Origin: Acanthacorydalis orientalis
Lineage: Eukaryota > Arthropoda > Insecta > Megaloptera > Corydalidae
Reading direction: 5' to 3'
Length of the DNA: 64,000 bases
Assembly (NCBI GenBank): GCA_034766995.1
Contig: CM068313.1
Span: forward strand, 22,349,012 to 22,413,011
Both the position numbers and the translations under genes were made by a program. A model generated the notes under the pieces. It was not told where the DNA came from and did not search any database. It worked only from the letters and a program-made list of their open reading frames with translations. Shown here piece by piece: positions 53,298 to 64,000 of the stretch. Numbering within the stretch: the stretch's first letter is position 1; each line of letters begins with the position of its first letter.

Positions 53298-53790
53298 CAA
53301 ACAACAGTATAATTTAACTCTCCGATTACAATAATTACAAAACGATGATGACTAACACTGTTTCAAGTGTTAATTGCAAAAACAACCGAATCAAAAAAGT
53401 CGTTTAATGACAGTGAGAGAAAATATTTCAATTTAAAGAATCGATAAGACATCAGCGAGAAATAAAAAGTGGAAGAGTCGTTGCTATTAAATACCTAAGA
53501 TCGAATTATACCACGTATGTGGCAAATACTATAATTAAAAAATATTTTAATTAGCTTTACATCTTGATTAGACAATTGAAATAAATTATTAATACAAAAG
53601 TAAACGTTGGTATTGACAAACGATATGCATTATCTATTTATATAGATGCCACATGTGGCTCAATAACCATACGAAGTCAATGCACCTAACAACGAAATCA
53701 TGGGTATTCAATTAAGATGTAGAAGAAGTGTTTTTAAAAGAACTATTTTTTTTACTTACAAATACCAAACTTTACACCTATTCCATTTAC

Positions 53791-53858
<68 letters not shown>

Positions 53859-54336
53859 AATAAAATAATCATGATTTTACATAACGGATCTGAGCATGGC
53901 TTATAAACGAATAATTTAAAGGCTCTCAGGTTGTTGTAATTATATAATTATGATGACCAATAAAGCGGAAAATGTTAATTGCTACTCCAGTAAAATATAA
54001 AAGCTGCATATTGCTATCATAAACATTAAAAAAATACTAATTTAAATATCCAAAACATTAATTTCAAAAAATTCAAACTAAAGGAATACAAAAAAACAAC
54101 TAAACGTCATTGTTTGTATAATTTGACACTTTTCACCGTGATTAAAAAAAAACATAATTATATTAGTTAAAATCAAACAAAGACTACTATAAAAATGTTC
54201 AAAAAGAATCCAACACATAGGCAATATAAAGATATAAGAATATAAACTGAAAATGTGTGTTGAAGTCACTGGATTGCTTAAATTCAGAGAAATTAAGACA
54301 CTTTCTCTGGCAATGTATGGTGAAAAAGTATAGGTC

Positions 54337-54381
<45 letters not shown>

Positions 54382-55479
54382 TATGCATAGAAGAAAAATG
54401 TAGTAAACATGTGCGAATTGAAAAAAAATCCAGGTTTAAAAATCAATATTAAACCGATTACTGTTCGAATTGTTGCAAGTAGTAAAATATTTACTCATTA
54501 CTCATTTTGCCTTTGAGACATTCATTCGCGTAACCACATCACAATAAATGCATGGGCGGATTGCGAATGACAGTCTTGCCACTCGTACCTACGCATATCA
54601 TGGTCACAATAAAATTAGTTTAATCATTTTGAATTATAATGACAACTCAATTGATTATTAATTAATATTTATTGTGAGAATATAATGACGCCAAACAATC
54701 CTGATTTATCGTTCTCGCCGGAGCGACCGACACCACTTACTAAAGATTCCAAATAAAATATATACATGATCGGAAATTTTTATTCGAAAATACACAATTG
54801 TCAATGTCACTGAACAGTTTTGTAGTTGTAAACATACACAAACAATGTAATAAACATTAAGCCCTGCTGATGAATTATGTATTTACCAAATCAGACCACT
54901 TTTTTGTATACAATTAGACTTAATGCGAATCAACGAGCGATTTGAACATTTGTTTTCATTAAGAAAAATAATACGTATGTATGTTTCCATTGTAATACTA
55001 TTTCGGAACGCACATACTTTTATTATATTTTAGATTCAATAACTTCAGATTATATGTACATAAAATACAGAATACAAAAACTCAAATCAAATAAATCTTA
55101 AATACAAAGCTAGAACCTATTGCTCATTTCACAATCCACGTGTGAATACTTCTAGATACTTTGATTTTAGCAACTTAAACTTCCATATAAAAATTTAAAT
55201 TTATAATATTCATCTTAAATTTCATTTTGTTCCTTAAATTGATTATTATTTTTTAATGCAAGAAATAATACGAACGCGCTTTCAGAAATTATATATGGAT
55301 TGCCTAATTATAAAAACTAAATCCTTCTAATCATTATACGCACTTATTTTCGAACAAGTTTTCAGTCACGTCAATTTATAAAAAAGTGACTTAAAAATAT
55401 AAATATATACAACACACATATACATAAATACATACACATGCACATTTGTACACAAATGTAATCATAGAGTTCCTTATAT
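53291..55479. other. A+T-rich non-coding stretch
   Basis: (TA)n tracts lie at 53794-53849 and 54342-54384. A perfect 12-bp palindrome with an E-box core, GCCACATGTGGC, is at 53648-53659. G+C-richer patches lie at 54540-54600 and 54690-54745; AATTGATTATTAATTAATAT near 54650 is a homeodomain-type A+T cluster. Nothing coding is supported. Confidence 0.5.
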
Positions 55480-55552
55480 ACATAGTACAATGATAAACAC
55501 CGGCCACGTGTTTCCATAAATACACTACGATAGATTCGAATCTTGCCGCAGG
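55480..55552 (+). mobile_element. degenerate tRNA-derived SINE head (plus strand)
   Basis: CATAGTACAATGATAAACAC (55481-55500, A-box/D-arm-like), CGGCCACGTG and GATTCGAATCTTGCCGCAGG (55533-55552) follow the order A box, anticodon-arm region, B box. CCGCAGG just after the B box is common in insect tRNA-type SINEs, which is recalled knowledge. Confidence 0.48.
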
Positions 55553-55704
55553 CATAAACTAACGATGTAAAAATATTTCAACACGCCTTCAATGCACTGA
55601 AGTTAAAATTGAAATCAATCAGTGAAACAGCAGTAGAACAGCGTAGATATTTAGTGAATTCCAAAAAATTAACAAAAATGTAAAATCATTAAGAAAAATG
55701 ATCA

Positions 55705-55709
<5 letters not shown>
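55553..55709. other. possible SINE body and A+T-rich DNA
   Basis: The downstream part of the SINE head may continue here but has no recognisable end. Confidence 0.3.
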
Positions 55710-55738
<29 letters not shown>

Positions 55739-55754
55739 CCCGACTAATAGTTTG

Positions 55755-55826
<72 letters not shown>
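55710..55826. repeat. two (TA)n tracts close together
   Basis: 55710-55736 and 55759-55826 are separated by GCCCGACTAATAGTTTG. Confidence 0.93.
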
Positions 55827-55832
<6 letters not shown>

Positions 55833-56186
55833 CATTATCTTTAATGAATATAAACATACAGATGGATAATTATTTGTTGATTGACGGCCAAAGAACTTCT
55901 CACGAAACTTGTTAAATACAACGGCTTAAGAAATAATATTAATACATACAATTTAAATATGAATAGTTTATCTTCGTTAGATCGTTACAGCAGCAAATGT
56001 TAAATATTAGTATTTAATTATGTTTTTTTTCTTCATCATATCATATGTACTTGTAAAATTTACTTAACTAAATATCGACGATTATGATTTACATATCTCA
56101 GAAAGCGTCTGGGGCATTTCTGTTCCATAATGCTTATCATAATTCAAAACTAAAATACTGGACACAAAATATCAACAATTACACGT
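55827..56186. other. A+T-rich non-coding stretch
   Basis: Nothing recognisable. Confidence 0.55.
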
Positions 56187-56187
56187 G

Positions 56188-56250
<63 letters not shown>
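56187..56250. repeat. (TA)n microsatellite
   Basis: Interrupted once by TAAATA; it immediately precedes the G+C-rich element. Confidence 0.93.
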
Positions 56251-56254
<4 letters not shown>

Positions 56255-56315
56255 TATTTAGTCACAAAAAACAATCTACTACCATGTTTACATAAACATA
56301 CTAACCCACACACGC

Positions 56316-56422
56316 AAGGGGGCTTTTCCCCACGCTCACCATCACCCTCACCAACCCCCGGGCTCGCTACGCTCGTCCACTTGTCAATTATAACCATGTA
56401 CACAAGTAACCGAATGAAACAA
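56316..56422 (+). mobile_element. G+C-rich interspersed element, copy A
   Basis: CACCAACCCCCGGGCTCGCT, CGCTCGTCCACTT, CAATTATAA and ACCGAATGAAACAA occur in this order. The same series, inverted, is found at 56823-56932. It is strikingly G+C-rich against the background. The family is unknown; the GAGCG...CGAGC core resembles repeats I associate with several invertebrate genomes, but I cannot name one. Confidence 0.75.
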
Positions 56423-56498
56423 TAAATATATTTGGGTATTATAGAAACACGTCCCAAATAAGTCGACGTCATGGATTTATGTGTATGTATGTATGTAT

Positions 56499-56548
<50 letters not shown>

Positions 56549-56563
56549 ATGTGTGTGAGGGGG

Positions 56564-56620
<57 letters not shown>

Positions 56621-56822
56621 AGACAGATTGCAACGTGTTATTTTATTTATAAGACAGACATTTCAGTTAGAAACCTCGACGTCATAAATAAATAGTCAAC
56701 GTCATCGAAAAGTTTTTGTGGATAATTTTAATTATATATATAGAGAGGGGGGAGGGGATAAAACTATTATATTGCTATATATCTGATAATAACTGTATAA
56801 AAACGAGTTTTAAAAAATAAGT
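56423..56822. other. 400-bp spacer between inverted G+C-rich copies
   Basis: Holds (TGTA)n and (TA)n at 56477-56536, a TG run, (TA)n at 56565-56613, two GACGTCAT/AACGTCAT motifs near 56670-56705 and a purine run AGAGAGGGGGGAGGGGATA (56741-56759). No gene. Confidence 0.6.
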
Positions 56823-56932
56823 TTGTTTCATTCGGTTGCATATACAGGCTTATAATTGAGAAGTGGACGAGCGCAGCGAGCCCGGGGGTTGGTGAGCGAC
56901 GCGAGCAGAGGGTGAAGCCCTCTAGTTTTATA
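56823..56932 (-). mobile_element. G+C-rich interspersed element, copy B (inverted)
   Basis: Read on the minus strand it shares with copy A the blocks CTCACCAACCCCCGGGCTCG, CGCTCGTCCACTT, TCAATTATAA and ACCGAATGAAACAA. It differs at scattered positions and at the outer end (GGGCTTCACCCTCTGCTCGC here, GGGGCTTTTCCCCACGCTC in A). Confidence 0.75.
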
Positions 56933-57679
56933 CATATTACACACACGTTTTCAAAAAAAAAAATCACTGTTCATACAACAATTGTTTCTTGTCGAAATAA
57001 ACTGATTGGTCTATTTATAACTAAGACAACATTTGCATTAAGTTGAAAACGAACTCGGGATCTACTAATCAAACAACTCTCTTCATACTAGTTACTTAGT
57101 AAATACTACATATATATTTTTATATTTTTTTAACAATACACCTTTTTGTAAAAATGACTAACTGATAATTATTATTTGCTAAGCTTTCCGTATACAATTC
57201 AAAGAAGTAATGATATAAAATGTGTTTGTTAAATTCAAACAATTCACTTATTATTAATTTCATATTATTATGATTAAAGTACAAATAAAAATGAAGAGTC
57301 AATAAACACGACTCGTAAATACATGTTCACTCGGACAAATGGTTAAGAAAGTCAATCACCATGATTAATTGATCGTTCAAATTATCAACGATAAAAAATA
57401 AAGAAAACAATAAGAATATCTAAAACGCAATATAAACTGAAACGTTAATATGCAAATTTCGAAAATAATGGAAACTTATATCCACGTTATTCAAATGAGC
57501 AGAACCCATTCATTGAAATAGTAACGTTAACAATTTAAATACGTTTCACATCCCACAAATAAAAACAGTGAAATTTACGATCCACAATTACATCTATTTG
57601 ACGAACACTATAAACTATTATAATACTCAAAGATTTTTTCATACATTCAATTTACACTAAAATATGTTGATAACCAAAC
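56933..57679. other. A+T-rich non-coding stretch
   Basis: Nothing recognisable. Confidence 0.55.
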
Positions 57680-58010
57680 GCACGCGTGAGTTGACGTCGC
57701 ATTGAACAGCTAGCGGCACGTAAAATGATTAGTATGGTCGACTGTGTTCCAGTCTGCAATTAGACGCGCCTTATTAAGTGGCCAAAGAGTGGGTTTTTGT
57801 GGCCGCTTATATTCTGTGCGAGTGCTTACTATAACATGTCAAATTTTTCAATTTATCACTTTTTTGTACATGTCATGTTGGTTTAGATGCGACGCGACTC
57901 TCGAACATGACCTCCCAGTGATTTTATTGTTTTTAGATGAACGTTTTTCACACAAACGCCTCAATAAGATTAAAATATCACCACGATCGGCCGATTCGTA
58001 ACATTGACAT
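57680..58010. other. G+C-richer island, unidentified
   Basis: Contains GAGTTGACGTCGCATTGAAC (CRE-like TGACGTC) near 57688 and an 85-codon plus-strand frame (57744-58001). That frame starts on TTG and shows no domain motif. It may be an old coding transposon piece or a regulatory element. Confidence 0.25.
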
Positions 58011-58736
58011 CGTACTGGAGTTCAACAGAATAATATTCTAGTTTCAGTATAACATATAACATACATAAATCAAGCGATGATATTCGTTACCTTACACATT
58101 CGAATATGTTTCAAGTTTAAAAAGAACAATTTTAACTTTTTAACTAATGCAATAAAATGACATATTTAGTACTATTTATAATAATTAAATTCTTTAAAAT
58201 TATTTTTAAAAATACATATGTCTAAAACATTCTTTTATAATAATACACGTTTACTATCATTAAGTACAACTAATTTGAAGTCCAATAATTAAACATTTAA
58301 TACTGACGACCAGTTCTTTTAAACTAATGAAATTTATTTCCAATAAAAATCAAAATTTAATGACAAAACGAAAGGAAATAATTTACTTGTGAGTAACAAC
58401 TGAAGTTAATGATTAAAATAATCACCGATTGAAAAGTTTTTTTTAATTTTCATTTAATTTACATATTTCTTTAATTCTGCTTATTGCCATTATGAATTAA
58501 ATTTAACAACTTATATTATTTCATATAAATATTTATATTTACTTCTCATAATATGTAGACTAATTTTTGAATTTCAAAGCTAAGCTTCAAATTCGCACTG
58601 AGCTTATTTCAATAATAGCAAAAAACTAAAAAGGAACAATTTATCAGTACTTTTTTTATAATAATATTTTGTAACGAATTGGTAAAATTGTATGCGTGCC
58701 ATATTTATAGAAACACTGAAATCGATAATTACTTAC
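58011..58736. other. A+T-rich non-coding stretch
   Basis: Nothing recognisable. It would be intron of the minus-strand gene if the flanking exons are real. Confidence 0.5.
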
Positions 58737-58868
58737 CTCTTCTACCAAATAGATTCGTTATAAAACGGATAATGAATAATAAAATAAAAACATAGGTTCA
58801 TTGATATACAAAAATATATTTAAAATTATTAGAAACTAAAACTATTCTAATAATTATACAAATATCAA
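58737..58868 (-). other. candidate non-coding exon of the minus-strand gene
   Basis: On the minus strand TTTTTGTTTCGTTTGTCAG (strong pyrimidine tract and CAG) precedes 132 nt that end in GAAGAG-GTAAGTAATT, a near-perfect donor. All three frames contain stops and the segment is A+T-rich, so it cannot be translated through. An internal 5' untranslated exon, or a decoy exon, would fit. It lies 6.2 kb upstream of the coding exon on the same strand. Chance pairing of T-rich acceptors and GTAAGT is possible. Confidence 0.3.
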
Positions 58869-59333
58869 CTGACAAACGAAACAAAAATGACACATTTAAC
58901 AAAATTCCAGATATTTATAGAATATTGTCAATAAACATTTAAATCTTTTTTTCTAAACATTTACATCGATACAATACCCAAATAATTTTTCAATTTCGCA
59001 TCAATTCACATGCCGCTGGGGGTATTTTAAATATGCTTCCTCGATTGAAAAATATGTAATCCTGGCCAAAGCCGTTTCTAACAGGATATTGCAATAAACA
59101 TTTTTTTTAACTTCAACAATACGCCTAATATTAATGATAAAAAAATGAGAACATACACATTAGTAATAATAACTTCTAAATAAATCTCAGATAAATTTTA
59201 TACATAAAATTTTATTAAATGGATATTATTATTTAATATGTGTTGCCGTGAGACGTATTTAGAAACATAGATGAACATTAAATAAAGTATTGATGACAAC
59301 TTGAAAATCCCACAAAGGAATTAAAGTACTTCA

Positions 59334-59336
<3 letters not shown>
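58869..59336. other. A+T-rich non-coding stretch
   Basis: Nothing recognisable. Confidence 0.55.

Positions 59337-59393
<57 letters not shown>
59337..59393. repeat. pure (TA)n microsatellite, about 55 bp
   Basis: Unbroken alternating AT between TTTA and ATAGAAATAAA. Confidence 0.95.
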
Positions 59394-59396
<3 letters not shown>

Positions 59397-59820
59397 GAAA
59401 TAAATTTTATTTAAAATAATATCTACAGTATAAAAATATCAAATTTAAAAGTTATATTTAACGTTTAAATAAACGCAAAAAGTAAGACGGATAAATACGA
59501 AATATTTCATTAAAGGCAACATTTATATTTTAAATGTAAGGAAAGAAAAATACAAAATGATGATATAGATAAACGAATTATTTTTTTCTGAACAATTTTC
59601 TTCGTGAGTTTTCTTTCAATAAAATCTACTTCTTTAAAACACAAACGTGATATAGTAAATAAAACATCAATGAATTAGTTATTGCCATAAAAACAGTAAA
59701 GTAAAAATGTGTCAAAGACAGAGTCCGTTTACGTACTTCGACTGTATTATTAGAATAAATGTGCTGTGTTTAAACAAACGTGAAGACCTGTGGACATGTG
59801 GCAAATATTCGAAACACGTA
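59394..59820. other. A+T-rich non-coding stretch
   Basis: The last 120 bases are G+C-richer and may belong to the SINE-like element that follows. A 71-codon frame (59707-59922) runs through the tRNA-like sequence and is not a gene. Confidence 0.5.
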
Positions 59821-59897
59821 TACGTGACCTTGGAAGAGTCAGACATCATACTGCCTTACCATATCAAGACTGATCGGTTCGAATCCCGTGGAATTTG
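59821..59897 (+). mobile_element. tRNA-like SINE head or tRNA pseudogene, best preserved in the window
   Basis: TGGAAGAGTCAGACATCATA (59831-59850) matches an A box and D arm, CTGCCTTACC lies in the anticodon-arm position, and GGTTCGAATCCCG (59876-59888) is a perfect B box. A-to-B spacing is about 45 bases, as in pol III type 2 promoters. The acceptor stem does not pair well and the anticodon loop is ambiguous, so a functional tRNA is not called. Confidence 0.58.
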
Positions 59898-62731
59898 CAT
59901 AAAGAATGCGGCCGTTATATAACAACAAAATTATTTTATTTACTCGTCTTTACATCTTCATATGTATTTTATAGATTACATTATATTAACCAACGTAAAT
60001 TATATAAAATCGATTTATAATAATCAGTACTTTATTCGAGAAAAGTAAATATGTACAACCGAAGGTTACTCTTTCGAGTAGAAATAAATATCATTGTTAT
60101 TGTATGCTTAATTTATATTAATTTATTCGCTAGGGATTTACTAATATTAAAATAAAATAAATTTTATTCGGGAAACAGTTTTCAGTGTAATAAAATTCGA
60201 TTCTGTAAATTATGTTGAGTTTCATGCAGAAAAATATGTATTCAACAGCACCACGATTATGTTGATTTTATATAATAAATTCAATAAATGATGTAGTACA
60301 AATATATTAAACAAACTATATATAAAATGGAAAATGTTCCTAATTCTTCATAAAATTTAACTATACTTTTTTATTGCTATAGTAATTTAACACTCATTTC
60401 TTAATTATTTGAAAAATGTAAATCAACAATTATATCTACAAACAGTAAAGCCGTTATAAATGATAAAATTAAATTTGAAAAAATGAATTTGCAAATATCC
60501 TTATAAAAACCGAAATTAAACATTAAAATATATTGAGAAATAAACTCGGTATAAAAATAAATTTTCAAAAATACAAAAGTACTCTATAAAGAAAAATTTT
60601 CTTTATGACAATATAAAAATGATACATTTTAGTAAAGTATACATCTTAACCTGAGTTATCGATAGATAAACGGAAGGTATCATTCAGGAATAGCTCAAAT
60701 TATTATAAAAGTCAGCTATACTACAACAACGTTAGTCAAGACGAAATAACACAATCTTCAAGTGAAAAAAGGCATAGGGGTTTCAAAAAAAAAGCCCTGA
60801 TATAAACAATTCTACTAAGTTTTTTCATGAGAAAAAATATTAGTTTAAAAAAATATATTATTTGTCAATGTATTAAACAATGATTCCTCAATCTGTTACA
60901 ATAATAAAAAAAAAACCCTGAACTGAAAATCGAAAATTTAGCTTTTTAACACATTACTATTAAGTAAAACAATCGTTACCGTTATAAATCAAAAATTTAA
61001 ATACTTCTTAGAGAAATACACATAATGACACATAAACATGTTCTACAACTGTTAAATACGCGATCATCTTAAATAAATAGCCAAGACACATTAACGTTTA
61101 AGGTCAAAAACTACATTATTTACATTAAATAAAACATCAATATTATAATACAAATATAATGTAAACGCAGGCTGTTGAACCGAACTGATTTTATGGTAGA
61201 TCAAGACACCTTGGTTCTCAGATAATATATGAACGAATCGCACCTCGATAGCATAATTATAGCCTTTTCGAATTTTGATACATGGCCCACCACACGCCAC
61301 TAAATGTAAAATCGGTCATTGCGATGAAGAGGCACATAGTTTTTCAGCATGACTTGAAAATTGTACGCGCTTTCATTCTCGGCAATTTAGTTCTTGTTGT
61401 TTGTTGTTCTGCCTATATATTGGTTGGGTAACTGATTGGATCTTTTATGAAATAGGTTATTGTCGATATTCTATGTAGTAATAGAAGATGCTTGAGGAAA
61501 AGAAGAATGGTGTAAAATATACAACGTAGGTAACACGGTGATGCCATTTGATCATTTCATTTAACGTACTTTTTAATATTCAGTTAAGTCAATCACGTAG
61601 AAAAGAACTTATTTATAAGCGTTTATTATTTCCTCTTATGTAAGAATCTTGTTTCATAATAAATGTGTTATTATGCATCCGATTCCTATTAATACATCTC
61701 TTAGTAAGATCAATAACCACTCATAATTTTCATCATTCACGTTTGTTTTTTACACATCCCTATTTTATAACCTTCCCCATAAACCTTCAATTAAAATATG
61801 TTTACAAATTCACATTACAGCAATTATGTATATGTATGTATATATATATACTCAAAACACACAAAATTAATGTCATATATCGACTTTTTACAATCAAAAT
61901 ACTATTAATATATAAGAAAAGTAGTACCCATTATAATTTATTTTAATAATACCGTTTAACTAAGCACACTGTTCTTTTCAATTTCTTTAATAATGTGAGC
62001 CGCACTAAATATACAATTAAAGTTAATAAAAAAAATGCAGAAAAAAATGCATAAAAAGATTAATTATAATTTCAATTTACTTACACTTCATTTGTCATAG
62101 TTAAACTGTTAATATATTAGTTTCTTTTAAATTTAAAATATTTCGAACAGCGAGAAAACAAAAAAATGAAAATGAACACAATCAAACACATATAATTTTT
62201 ATAGACTCTCTTTAAAAATAAGTGTTATATAACAGAAACATATATCGTCAAGCAGTGTCAAATCAAAAATGTTGCACCTGTTCGATCCTACAGTTTACAC
62301 AATTACACGAATTCTTAAACTACTAGAATATAGTTTCAAATTAATTATGTAAATAAACATAAAATATTCTATATGAACTAATTCTTTTTTTACAAAATAA
62401 GTTTACATTAATTACATTGTAAATGTATCAAAATTTTTCAAAGTAAATAATTTCATAAATATTTATTTCAAGAACTATTTCATTAAAAATGTTTTTCTAT
62501 TTGGGTATTTAAATTCATATATACATTTTATTGCATTTGCTGTACAACGTACGATACTCTCTATATTAATTTATCCTGACAGTATAATTTTCGGTGCTGT
62601 TACTAAGTTCAGTTCCATAAATGAATTTTTCACTCCTCCGTAAGCCACAAAAAAATCTATCAAATGTTAAATAATTGATTATTGATCATTTTTGATTATT
62701 GCTTATGGTCTAAATTAGAAATAATTTAAAG

Positions 62732-62732
<1 letters not shown>
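59898..62732. other. A+T-rich non-coding stretch
   Basis: A short (TA)n lies at 61828-61850. The patch 61200-61420 is G+C-richer without a recognised motif. No coding segment, transposon or splice pair is supported. Confidence 0.5.
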
Positions 62733-62762
<30 letters not shown>

Positions 62763-62776
62763 GAGATATATAAAAA

Positions 62777-62813
<37 letters not shown>
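62733..62813. repeat. compound (TC)n-(TA)n microsatellite, copy 3
   Basis: About 14 TC units pass through GAGATATATAAAAATATATG into (TA)n, in the same strand order as the copies at 32403 and 46280. Confidence 0.95.
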
Positions 62814-62817
<4 letters not shown>

Positions 62818-63177
62818 CTGTAAAACTAAAATTAAAGTTCTAATAGACATAATTAAAGAAGGAAGATCTAAAAAATCATTGTGAATAATTTTCCATTTTC
62901 CGCACGAACGTTTTCATATATTTCTATTCAATTATTTTAAGTGATAGTTTGATATTACATATAATCATTTATACTTAACAAAAAACAACATTATACAAAG
63001 TTTATAAGTTTTGCTCTGTAAAGAATAGATTAACACAAAAAATAATGAGTAGACGACGTACTTTGTAGAATAAAACAGAAAATAGGATAAAACGATATTT
63101 ATAAAATACTTACATGTTTAAAATAACAAATGACACATGCATATAAAAAAAATAAAAACCACACATATAAATGAGAG
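62814..63177. other. A+T-rich non-coding stretch
   Basis: Nothing recognisable. Confidence 0.55.
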
Positions 63178-63240
63178 AATTTTAAACCCGTAATCCATTC
63201 GTGACTGGACCGACATGCTAACTACTCAACTACAGCCTAT
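63178..63240 (-). mobile_element. tRNA-derived SINE head (minus strand)
   Basis: On the minus strand GGCTGTAGTTGAGTAGTTAG (A box and D arm, next base C) is followed by CATGTCGGTCCAGTCACGAA and a decayed B box GGGTTTAAAATTC, where the invariant C of GGTTC has become T. Length and order match a tRNA-like head of about 60 bases. Confidence 0.52.
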
Positions 63241-64000
63241 ATAATTATCTTTCTACAACTACACTTAAATTTATAATTACGTATTAGCCTTTTTTAAAGA
63301 CACTAAAACGTAACATTTAGTTATCCATTCACTCAAGTACACGGGATTAAAAGACAACAAAAAATATAAATTCCACTCTTTCGTCTTCGTATACATCGTG
63401 GGTTTGTTTTTATTAAATCAATTAATAAGATCTTATCATTTGATTTTTTTATTGACTATGCATACATAACACACACACAGACAGACACACACACATTATA
63501 TATATATAATTTGAATTCAGTGATTCAATAAAAACATATATGATGAAAAACAAATCAATGATATTTTTTGAATGTAGTTACGTGAGTTCCAAAAATCTTC
63601 AAAAAAATATTTATGCAAATTGTTTCTTATTAATAATATATAAATTATTCTATTACAAATGTAATTGAAAAATTAAAAAATTAAAATATTATTCGAAGGG
63701 GCACTAAAAAATAAAAACATTTGGGGAATTAATATTGATTATTTTACCAAATACCAAAGGTGTCAACTAAAAGCGTACAAATTATAAGTAAATTGCATTT
63801 ATTTTTCATTCGCTTTCACGCCCCATATCAAAATGTACTGATCGATGCTATATGTTCATTATTATAATTCAGTTCATGTTTAATTACAAAAAAAATGCAC
63901 AATATGAAACATGCCAATATATAACAGCATTGCAACTGACATATATGGAACTGATATTGTAAATATACATAACAAATCTGTGCACATAAAAACATTTATT
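63241..64000. other. A+T-rich non-coding stretch
   Basis: A (CA)n-(TA)n mixture with CAGACAGACA lies at 63463-63510. Nothing else is recognisable. Confidence 0.55.

Noticed and set aside
57744..58001. 85-codon plus-strand frame in a G+C-richer island
   Set aside because: TTG start, no recognisable domain, and the island shows no paired splice sites. Kept only as an unidentified island.
59821..59897. Functional tRNA gene
   Set aside because: The A and B boxes are good but acceptor and anticodon stems do not pair convincingly.

Overview
This is 64 kb of very A+T-rich (roughly three quarters A+T by eye) animal nuclear DNA that is almost entirely non-coding. It has no operons, Shine-Dalgarno sites or long intact reading frames. 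It carries decayed mariner transposons, a degraded LINE tail, worn tRNA-derived SINE heads, several dozen (TA)n tracts and eukaryotic splice signals. An invertebrate, most likely an insect, fits best. The species cannot be told from the sequence.

Only one segment looks like a real protein-coding exon: 104 nt on the minus strand at 52474-52577. It has a T-rich TAG acceptor, a consensus GTAAGT donor and a G/P/S/Y-rich reading. The gene is not recognised. If the exon is real, everything left of it (at least 52 kb) and right of it (at least 11 kb) is intron or flanking DNA of a minus-strand gene. Two other minus-strand sites join a 3' splice site directly or almost directly to a 5' splice site (near 11172 and 41155), as recursive splice sites of giant insect introns do. 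A possible non-coding exon lies at 58737-58868.

Layout: 0.87-1.15 kb LINE C-terminal tail; 2.4 kb SINE head; 4.2-16 kb A+T desert with many (TA)n tracts and the 11.1 kb splice element; 16.5-16.9 kb G+C-rich foldable island and SINE head; 17.1-18.4 kb near-full-length dead mariner; 21.4-22.2 kb internally deleted mariner with matching terminal inverted repeats; 30.3-31.0 kb third mariner relic; 31.5 kb promoter-like island; 36.6 kb tandem and inverted repeat; 37.4-37.8 kb G+C island; 41.15 kb splice element; 46.85 kb TATA plus TCAGT initiator pair; 52.3-53.2 kb SINE head, coding exon and fourth mariner relic; 56.3-56.9 kb G+C-rich element present twice in inverted orientation; 58.7 kb candidate non-coding exon; 59.8 and 63.2 kb tRNA-like SINE heads.

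No CRISPR array, rRNA, intact tRNA, virus, toxin gene or bacterial-type system is visible. The most interesting signals are the same-strand splice elements around the lone exon and the inverted G+C-rich pair. Both rest on reading the sequence by eye and need expression data or a homology search.
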